Shown here one piece after another: positions 58,229 to 64,000 of a DNA stretch of 64,000 nt. This DNA comes from Dactylosporangium siamense (lineage in GTDB: Bacteria > Actinomycetota > Actinomycetes > Mycobacteriales > Micromonosporaceae). The translations under genes and the position numbers were made by a program. Numbering within the stretch: position 1 is the stretch's first letter; the number at the start of each line of letters is the position of its first letter. Where the stretch lies: positions 62,001 through 126,000 of the forward strand of contig NZ_BONQ01000021.1 of the NCBI RefSeq assembly GCF_016862795.1, in the 5' to 3' direction. The notes under the pieces are model-generated. The model made no database searches. It was given only the letters and a program-made list of their open reading frames with translations, and was not told where the DNA came from.

Positions 58229-60262
58229 GGTGCCCTCGTCGTCGGTGCAGCGGGCCAGCAGGTGGCGGCCCTCGTGGGAGAACGCGGTCCGGACCTGCTT
58301 GCCCGGCGACAGGTCGGCGCGGAACACCTCCGCCTCCGTCTCCAGGTCCCGGACCGAGACCGAACCGTCGAGCACCGCGGCCCGCAGCCGGCCGTCGGGC
58401 GACGCCATCTCGGTGGCGAACGCGTCCGCGCGGCTGGAGTCCGTGTAGCCGGTGAACCGCCTTGCCAGGTCCTCGCCGACGACCCGGTCGAGGCGGGCAC
58501 CGGTCGCCAGGTCCCACACGGTTGCCACGTCGCGGCGATACCGGCCGACGCTCGCCGCGCCCTCGCCGGTGGCGACGAGCCGCCACTCGCCCTCGTTGAC
58601 CAGCACCGCATCCGGACGGTGCGCGTCGGAGAAGCTGCTGGTCATGCGGCCCGACAGCACGTCCCAGACGCAGAAGTGGCCCTCGGCGTCCCAGGTGACC
58701 AGCGACAGCTGATGGTTGGGGCCGAGCGCGACCTGCCCGTGCTGGGGGCGGCCCGCACCGCGGCCGGGACGCAGCTCGGTGACCAGGGCGCCGCTGTCGA
58801 TCGAGCGGACCTTCACGTATTCACCGGTGCGGGAGCACTCCACGAGCATCCGCCGGTCCGGCATGAGCAGCCAGTCGCCGGAGACCCGCAGGTGGTGGCG
58901 TTTCGCCAGCTGGAACCGCTCCACCGTCGGGGAGATCCGCACGTGCGCGGCCGCGGCACCGGTGACGACCATGCCGCCGATCGGGACGCGGTGCTCCAGC
59001 AGGACCCCGTCGGCGCGGCCGGCGGTGAGGTCGAAGACCCGGTCGTCGGCGGTGCGGACCTGGGCGAGCGGCGCGCCCTGCCGATACTGCTCGCCCTCCT
59101 TCACCAGCCAGCGGACCAGCCGTCCCCGCCCGCCGGGCACCGTCCAGGCGAGCGGCTCGACCCGCCACGGCGCCGGATCGGCCGGAAGCGACCGGCTCGA
59201 CCGGCCGCCGGTCAGCCGGGCCGCGCCGCGCAGCACCGCCAGCTCCGGCTCCGGCGGCCGGGTCACCGGTCGGCTCAGCTCGTTGTGCAGCGTCGGCGCG
59301 GGCGTCGGCAGGTGCGCGCAGCCACCGACCAGCAGGACCGCCGCGACGTCACCCGGCACGATCCCGGCCCGCGCGATCACCGCGCGGCAGCTGGCGATGA
59401 GCCACCGGTTGGCCGGCTCCGTCAGCTGACCCAGCAGGCGCCGGTCGATGGTGTAGGCCGGAGCTCCCGGCTCGATCTGATCCGTCGCCTCCGGCGCCTC
59501 GCTCAGCCGGTGCTTGAGTTTGCGCACGATGTCGAGGGCGTGGAAACCGGCCCGGACACTGACGTCACCACCGGCCGAGAACGCGGGCTCCACCCACTCC
59601 GCCAGACTCGTGCGCAGGTCCGCGGCGAGCATCACGTCGAGGTCGCGGCCGCTGCCGGAGCTCTCCTGGCTCAACGGCACCGGCACGCCGTGCTGCATCT
59701 GGGTCAGCGTCGCGCTCCACGTCGCGCCGAGGTCACAGACCAGCAGGTAGCCGCCGTCCGGGATCTCCAGCGCCGCGAGCGGGTCGAGGACGGCGGCGGA
59801 CGCGTCGTGGACGAGCTCGACGTCGGGGAAGCCGGCGACGGACGCCGCGGTGACGAGGATCTCGCGCCGCGGGTCATGGGTCCGATACGCGGCCGGCACC
59901 GTCACGACCAGCCGCCCGATCCTGCCATGCAGCCGGGTGGCCTCCTCGACGACCGCGTCCAGCGCGGCCGTGATCAGCTCCGTGCCGTTGATGAGCTGGT
60001 CACCGAGCCAGATCGGGGCGTTCGCGTCGACCGCCCGGCGCACCCCGTCGACGTAGTGCCGCGGATGCTGGTCGCGTCGCTGCTCGGCGACGGCGCCCAC
60101 GGACAGCCGCGGCCGCCCCGGCGCCGGGTCCAGGCTGGCGCCCCCCGGCCACCGGACGGAGCCGGTGACGGGCTCCCGCACCAGATGCAACTGGTCGTGC
60201 ACGACGACAGCGGCGGACATGGCCCAGGAACCCATGTCCACAACCAGGACCGGCTCGGTCAT
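58193..60262 (-). CDS. Hsp70-like ATPase with biotinyl-like and WD40-like regions
   Basis: This 689-residue protein has an Hsp70/actin-type ATPase region at 1-350: phosphate-1 VVDMGSWAMSAA at 7-18, VTVPAAYR at 120-127, phosphate-2 LLVCDLGATWS at 173-183 and adenosine motif VLLVGGCAHLP at 309-319. There is no DnaK peptide-binding domain. Residues 378-441 resemble a biotinyl/lipoyl-like barrel (KEGEQYRQGAPLA, ADGVLLEHRVPIGGMVVTG) without a modifiable lysine. Residues 450-689 hold WD40-like strands (CVWDVLSG, TVWDLATG, SVRDLETE, DVWEVLQ). AGGAGAG lies before the ATG. The function is unknown. Confidence 0.78.
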   Translation of the reverse strand: MTEPVLVVDMGSWAMSAAVVVHDQLHLVREPVTGSVRWPGGASLDPAPGRPRLSVGAVAEQRRDQHPRHYVDGVRRAVDANAPIWLGDQLINGTELITAALDAVVEEATRLHGRIGRLVVTVPAAYRTHDPRREILVTAASVAGFPDVELVHDASAAVLDPLAALEIPDGGYLLVCDLGATWSATLTQMQHGVPVPLSQESSGSGRDLDVMLAADLRTSLAEWVEPAFSAGGDVSVRAGFHALDIVRKLKHRLSEAPEATDQIEPGAPAYTIDRRLLGQLTEPANRWLIASCRAVIARAGIVPGDVAAVLLVGGCAHLPTPAPTLHNELSRPVTRPPEPELAVLRGAARLTGGRSSRSLPADPAPWRVEPLAWTVPGGRGRLVRWLVKEGEQYRQGAPLAQVRTADDRVFDLTAGRADGVLLEHRVPIGGMVVTGAAAAHVRISPTVERFQLAKRHHLRVSGDWLLMPDRRMLVECSRTGEYVKVRSIDSGALVTELRPGRGAGRPQHGQVALGPNHQLSLVTWDAEGHFCVWDVLSGRMTSSFSDAHRPDAVLVNEGEWRLVATGEGAASVGRYRRDVATVWDLATGARLDRVVGEDLARRFTGYTDSSRADAFATEMASPDGRLRAAVLDGSVSVRDLETEAEVFRADLSPGKQVRTAFSHEGRHLLARCTDDEGTSVDVWEVLQPA

Positions 60263-60374
60263 CGGCTCTCCTGACGCGCCCCGCGTAGATGTCGGCCGAT
60301 GCTAGGCCCGGCTCGTTGCGAACCGGTTAACGGATCGCGGATGCGACCGCGGACATGCGTCACAGGCCGGTCGG

Positions 60375-60380
60375 TAGAGT
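60375..60380 (+). promoter_or_regulatory. Putative -10 box of tsaB, leaderless start
   Basis: TAGAGT lies exactly 7 nt before the GTG at 60388 and no Shine-Dalgarno is present. This would start a new tsaB-rimI-tsaD transcript after the minus-strand insertion. Confidence 0.5.
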
Positions 60381-60387
60381 TGGCGCC

Positions 60388-61062
60388 GTGCTGGTGATGG
60401 TGGTGGACTCCTCGACGCCCGCGGTGACGGCCGCGCTCGTCCGCGTCGAGGACCCCGAGCTGCCAGGCGCCGGGGATCCGCAGGTCACCGTCCTTGCCGA
60501 GCGGGTCACCGTCGACGGCAGGGCGCACGGCGAGCTGCTCGCGCCGCAGATCCAGGCCGTCCTCGCCGAAGGCGGTGCGGCCCCGGGCGACCTGGCCGCC
60601 GTCGTGGCCGGCACCGGACCCGGCCCGTTCACCGGCCTGCGGGCCGGCATGGTCACCGCCGCCGCGCTCGGCCACGCCCTCGACATCCCCGTCTACGGGG
60701 TCTGCTCCCTCGACGGCATCGGTCACGGGCAGCCCGGCCGGCTCCTCGTCGCCACCGACGCCCGCCGCAAAGAGGTCTACTGGGCGGTGTATTCCGGCGG
60801 CGTCCGCGTCGACGGGCCCGCGGTCGACAAACCCGCCGCCGTCAGCGTCGAGGTGGACGCGGCCGCCGGTGACGGCGCCGACAGATACGCCGAGGTGTTC
60901 GGGCTGCCGTTGCTGCCGCCGCGGTACCCCTCCGCGCGCGCCCTCGCCGCCCTCGCCGCCGACCGGGTCCGGGCCAAGGCCCCCGGCGAGACCCTGACCC
61001 CCCGCTACCTGCGCCGCCCCGACGCGGTCGCCCCCGGCGAGCGGAAGCCGGCACTGCCGTGA
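60388..61062 (+). CDS. tsaB: tRNA threonylcarbamoyladenosine biosynthesis protein TsaB
   Basis: This 224-residue ASKHA-fold protein has VVDSSTPAVTAALVR at the start and VVAGTGPGPFTGLRAGM, the TsaB signature, at about residues 71-87, then LVATDARRKEVYWAVY. It lacks the metal-binding histidines of TsaD, as expected. It scaffolds TsaD and TsaE. It overlaps rimI by 4 bp. Confidence 0.94.
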   Translation: MLVMVVDSSTPAVTAALVRVEDPELPGAGDPQVTVLAERVTVDGRAHGELLAPQIQAVLAEGGAAPGDLAAVVAGTGPGPFTGLRAGMVTAAALGHALDIPVYGVCSLDGIGHGQPGRLLVATDARRKEVYWAVYSGGVRVDGPAVDKPAAVSVEVDAAAGDGADRYAEVFGLPLLPPRYPSARALAALAADRVRAKAPGETLTPRYLRRPDAVAPGERKPALP

Positions 61063-61502
61063 CGGTCGAGCTGGCCGACCTGCGCTGGTTCCACATCGAC
61101 GCGCTGCTCCCGATCGAGGACGAACTCTTCGGCGAGGAGCGCTGGTCCGCCGGCATGTTCTGGAACGAGCTGGCCAGCGGCCACCACTATCTCGTGGCGC
61201 TCGACGGCGAGCGGGTCGTCGGTTACGCCGGGCTCGCCCTGGCCCCGCCCGACGAGGCCTGGATCCAGAACGTCGGCGTCCGCAAGGACGCGCAGCGACG
61301 CGGGATCGGCCGGCGGCTCCTGGAGGCGCTGCTCGCCGAGGCCGCCCGGCACGGCGCGCGGCAGGTGCTGCTCGAGGTCGCCGTCGACAACCTGCCCGCC
61401 CAGAAGCTCTACGCCGGCTACGGATTCGAAGGCATCGGCGTCCGCAAGGGCTACTACCAGCCGAGCAACACGGATGCACTGGTGATGATGCGTGAAGACT
61501 GA
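61059..61502 (+). CDS. rimI: Ribosomal protein S18-alanine N-acetyltransferase RimI
   Basis: This 147-residue GNAT enzyme starts at GTG ([20 protein letters not shown]). The acetyl-CoA motif is [21 protein letters not shown], followed by [29 protein letters not shown]. It is named from context, since tsaB-rimI-tsaD is conserved; the real substrate may be broader than S18. It overlaps tsaD by 11 bp. Confidence 0.92.
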   Translation: MTVELADLRWFHIDALLPIEDELFGEERWSAGMFWNELASGHHYLVALDGERVVGYAGLALAPPDEAWIQNVGVRKDAQRRGIGRRLLEALLAEAARHGARQVLLEVAVDNLPAQKLYAGYGFEGIGVRKGYYQPSNTDALVMMRED

Positions 61503-62535
61503 GCCGCTGGTCCTCGGGATCGAGACCTCCTGCGACGAGACGGGGGTCGGCGTCGTGCGCGGCCACACCCTGCTCGCCGACGAGGTCGCCTCCAGCGTCG
61601 AGGAGCATGCCCGCTTCGGTGGGGTCGTGCCCGAGGTGGCCAGCCGCGCCCACTTCGAGGCGATGGTCCCGACCGTCCAGCGGGCCCTCGACACCGCCGG
61701 GATCACCCTCGCCGACGTCGACGCCATCGCCGTCACCGCCGGCCCCGGGCTCGCCGGTGCGCTGCTCGTCGGGGTCGCCGCGGCCAAGGCGTACGCGCTC
61801 GCCGCCGGCAAACCCATCTACGGCGTCAACCACCTCGCCGCGCACGTCGCCGTCGACACCCTCGAACACGGGCCGCTGCCGGAACCCGCGATCGCCCTGC
61901 TGGTCTCCGGCGGCCACTCCTCCCTGCTGCAGGTCGACGACCTGGCCGGCCGGGTCGAGCCGCTCGGCGCCACCATCGACGACGCCGCCGGCGAGGCGTT
62001 CGACAAGGTCGCCCGGCTGCTCGGGCTGCCGTTCCCGGGCGGGCCGCCGATCGACCGCGCCGCCCGCGACGGGCAGATCGTCATCCCGTTCCCGCGCGGG
62101 CTCAGCGCCGCCCGGGATCTCGTCGAGCACCGCTTCGACTTCTCGTTCTCCGGGCTCAAGACCGCCGTCGCCCGCTGGGTCGAGGCCCGGCAGCGCGCCG
62201 GCGAGCCCGTCCCCGTCAACGACGTCGCCGCCAGCTTCCAGGAGGCCGTCTGCGACGTCCTCACCAACAAGGCCGTCGACGCGTGTCTCGACCGCGGCGT
62301 CCGCACCCTCGTCATCGGCGGCGGGGTCGCGGCCAACTCCCGGATCCGGGCCCTCGCCCAGGAACGCTGCGACAAGCACGGCATCACGCTGCGCGTCCCG
62401 CGGCCCAAGCTGTGCACCGACAACGGTGCCATGGTCGCCGCGCTCGGCGCCCACCTCGTCGCCGCCGGCGCCGCCCCCGGCGCACTCGGCCTGCCCACGG
62501 ACTCGGCGATGCCGATCACTGTGGTCACGGCGTGA
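61492..62535 (+). CDS. tsaD: tRNA N6-adenosine threonylcarbamoyltransferase TsaD
   Basis: This 347-residue enzyme starts at GTG ([22 protein letters not shown]). The metal-binding HLAAH motif is at 114-118 and a further ligand region is in [11 protein letters not shown] near 305. PEVASRAH and [14 protein letters not shown] are family-typical. It transfers threonylcarbamoyl to A37 of tRNA. The window thus contains tsaE, tsaB and tsaD; tsaC is not seen. Confidence 0.96.
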   Translation: MKTEPLVLGIETSCDETGVGVVRGHTLLADEVASSVEEHARFGGVVPEVASRAHFEAMVPTVQRALDTAGITLADVDAIAVTAGPGLAGALLVGVAAAKAYALAAGKPIYGVNHLAAHVAVDTLEHGPLPEPAIALLVSGGHSSLLQVDDLAGRVEPLGATIDDAAGEAFDKVARLLGLPFPGGPPIDRAARDGQIVIPFPRGLSAARDLVEHRFDFSFSGLKTAVARWVEARQRAGEPVPVNDVAASFQEAVCDVLTNKAVDACLDRGVRTLVIGGGVAANSRIRALAQERCDKHGITLRVPRPKLCTDNGAMVAALGAHLVAAGAAPGALGLPTDSAMPITVVTA

Positions 62536-62619
62536 CCGGAGCGGAGCGGAGGGAGCGCCGTGACGGCTTTTGAGGCTGGGGAAGGCAGCGTGAGCGGCAT
62601 GGGAGTAGAGTCCAGCGCC

Positions 62620-62877
62620 GTGATCGTGCGCATGTGGGAGGTCCGGGCCCATCCCGAGGCGTTCGACGAACTGCTGTCCTGGGTGTGTGAGGCGATGCTG
62701 CCCAAGGTGGAGGTCCACCCGCTGCACATCTCCAGCGAGGTGTACTCGTCCACCGACCACCGGCTCGTCGTCATCTCCAAGTGGCGGGGCAGCACCCCCG
62801 AGGAGTTCAGCGACCCGCCGTCCCACCTCGTCTCCCGCCGCCCCCAGGCCTGGGACTTCACCGAGGTCGACCGCTGA
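62620..62877 (+). CDS. Small hypothetical protein, possible dimeric alpha-beta barrel
   Basis: This 85-residue protein starts at GTG (MIVRMWEVRAHPEAFDELLSW). The order of a strand (IVRMWEVRA), a helix (FDELLSWVCEAMLP), then SSEVYSSTDHRLVVISKWRG is that of monooxygenase-like dimeric alpha-beta barrel proteins. The similarity is by pattern only. TAGAGT at 62606-62611 lies 8 nt before the start and suggests a leaderless mRNA. Longer in-frame starts exist to 62560. Confidence 0.7.
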   Translation: MIVRMWEVRAHPEAFDELLSWVCEAMLPKVEVHPLHISSEVYSSTDHRLVVISKWRGSTPEEFSDPPSHLVSRRPQAWDFTEVDR

Positions 62878-62944
62878 GATCCTGCCCACCGGCTGGGAAA
62901 ATGTAAGGCGCCGGGACGGGCCGCCGGGTTACCGTCGGCGGGCC

Positions 62945-64000
62945 ATGAAACGGTTGCCGCTCGACGATCCCGGTGAACCCGACAGCAGAACCGCCGGCAG
63001 GTATCTGCTGTGGGTGCTGCGCAGCCAGCTCCCGACGATCCTTCCCGGCATCGCCCTCGGCATCGTCTGGATGGTCAGCCAGGCCCTCGTCCCGGCCGCC
63101 CTCGGTGCCGGCGTCGACGCCCTCACCGCGCACGACCGGACCGCCCTGCTCGGCGCCGGCGGCGCCCTCCTCGGCCTCGGCATCATCACCGCGATCAGCG
63201 GCATCATGCGGCACCGGTTCGCCGTCACCAACTTCCTCGGCGCCGGCTTCCGCACCGTGCAGGTCACCGCCCGGCACGCGACCCACCTCGGGGCGACCCT
63301 GCCGAAGAAGGTGGCCGCCGGCGAGGTCGTCAGCATCGGCACCACCGACTTCGACCACGTCGGCTACTCGATGGACGTCAGCGCCCGCACCGGCGGTGCC
63401 GTCGTCGCGATCATCGTCGTCGCCGTGCTGCTGCTCGACGTGTCCGTGCCGCTCGGCCTCGTCGTCGTCATCGGCGTGCCGCTGCTCGTCGGCGTCGTCG
63501 GCCTGCTCATCAAGCCCCTCCACCAGCGCCGCCGAGCCCAGCGCGAGCTCGCCGGCGCGCTCACCGGCCGCGCCGCCGACATCGTCTCCGGCCTGCGGAT
63601 CCTGCGTGGCGTCGGCGGCGAGGACGTCGTGTCCGCCCGGTACCGGACCGAGTCCCAGCAGGTGCGCGCCGCCGGCGTCCGGGTCGCCAAGGTCGAAACC
63701 CTCCTCGAAGGTGCGCAGGTGCTCCTCCCCGGCCTGTTCGTCGCCCTCGTCACCTGGCTCGGCGCCCGGTTCGCCGTCGCCGGCAAGATCACTCCGGGCG
63801 AGCTCGTTGCCTTCTACGCCTACGCCGCGTTCCTCGTCGGTCCACTGCGGACACTCACCGAGTTCGCCGAGAAGTTGACCCGCGGCCTCGTCGCCGCCGG
63901 CCGCGTCATCACCCTCCTGGGCGTCGAGCCCGAGCTGCGCGACCCGGCCGACCCGGCCGCCGCCACCGCCGGTGACCTGGCCGACCCCGGCTCGGGGTTC
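62945..64000 (+). CDS. ABC transporter, membrane domain of a half-transporter (3' truncated)
   Basis: The first 352 residues of an open frame run off the window. Residues 20-310 form an exporter-type transmembrane domain with about six spans (PTILPGIALGIVWMVSQALVP, GALLGLGIITAISGI, VVAIIVVAVLLLDVSVPLGL). The cytoplasmic region GRAADIVSGLRILRGVGGEDVV is characteristic of ABCB-like half-transporters. No Walker motif is seen, so the ATPase must lie beyond the window. TACCGT at 62930-62935 lies 9 nt before the ATG. The substrate is unknown. Confidence 0.88.
   Translation, partial: MKRLPLDDPGEPDSRTAGRYLLWVLRSQLPTILPGIALGIVWMVSQALVPAALGAGVDALTAHDRTALLGAGGALLGLGIITAISGIMRHRFAVTNFLGAGFRTVQVTARHATHLGATLPKKVAAGEVVSIGTTDFDHVGYSMDVSARTGGAVVAIIVVAVLLLDVSVPLGLVVVIGVPLLVGVVGLLIKPLHQRRRAQRELAGALTGRAADIVSGLRILRGVGGEDVVSARYRTESQQVRAAGVRVAKVETLLEGAQVLLPGLFVALVTWLGARFAVAGKITPGELVAFYAYAAFLVGPLRTLTEFAEKLTRGLVAAGRVITLLGVEPELRDPADPAAATAGDLADPGSGF

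Noticed and set aside
61639-61668. Apparent loss of a metal-binding histidine in TsaD (AHFEAM)
   Set aside because: That segment is not the metal site; the true HLAAH motif at residues 114-118 is intact.

Overview
The window is a GC-rich chromosomal segment of an actinobacterium. Gene order, many GTG and TTG starts, and a set of apparently leaderless genes point to this group; I favour Micromonosporaceae, without being able to confirm the family. It is almost entirely core genome: the rif, str, S10, spc and alpha transcription/translation clusters lie head to tail on the plus strand. I saw no tRNA, rRNA, CRISPR array, insertion sequence or prophage.

Layout. 1-4633: the end of nusG, then rplK and rplA, an inserted ABC ATPase/permease pair, and rplJ-rplL behind an L10-type leader with an internal terminator. 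5172-12579: rpoB and rpoC, with a sigma70-like promoter and a 26-bp palindrome upstream. 12691-13468: two small membrane proteins. 13919-18250: rpsL-rpsG-fusA-tuf. 18593-28313: the S10 and spc ribosomal protein genes, with a large hairpin at the rpsQ/rplN boundary. 28538-31371: secY-adk-map. 31372-32228: a gene-poor stretch with a 27-29 bp minisatellite. 32229-37579: a DUF1707 protein, infA, rpmJ, rpsM, rpsK, rpsD, rpoA, rplQ and truA.

37583-50469 is the most accessory part. It holds a 929-residue repeat-rich single-span membrane protein (minus strand), a methyltransferase, an ABC-F protein, a divergent ThiD-like kinase and a DUF2630 protein. A nitrogen cluster follows: nirB-nirD-hemD/winged-helix on the minus strand behind a GlnR-like box, then a lipoprotein and narK on the plus strand. 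50629-64000: rplM-rpsI, glmM, an SDR, then nnrD-alr-hydrolase-tsaE and tsaB-rimI-tsaD. A minus-strand Hsp70-like protein with predicted biotinyl-like and WD40-like regions splits tsaE from tsaB. A truncated ABC exporter ends the window.

The richest unexplained signals are in non-coding DNA. A 20-nt sequence is shared by the rpsL and rpsJ leaders. The rpsJ leader carries GNRA-tetraloop hairpins. Perfect palindromes sit at the rpoB and rplM promoters and between fusA and tuf. Many stand-alone genes have a TAnnnT-like -10 hexamer 6-9 nt before the start codon and no Shine-Dalgarno, the pattern of leaderless mRNAs.
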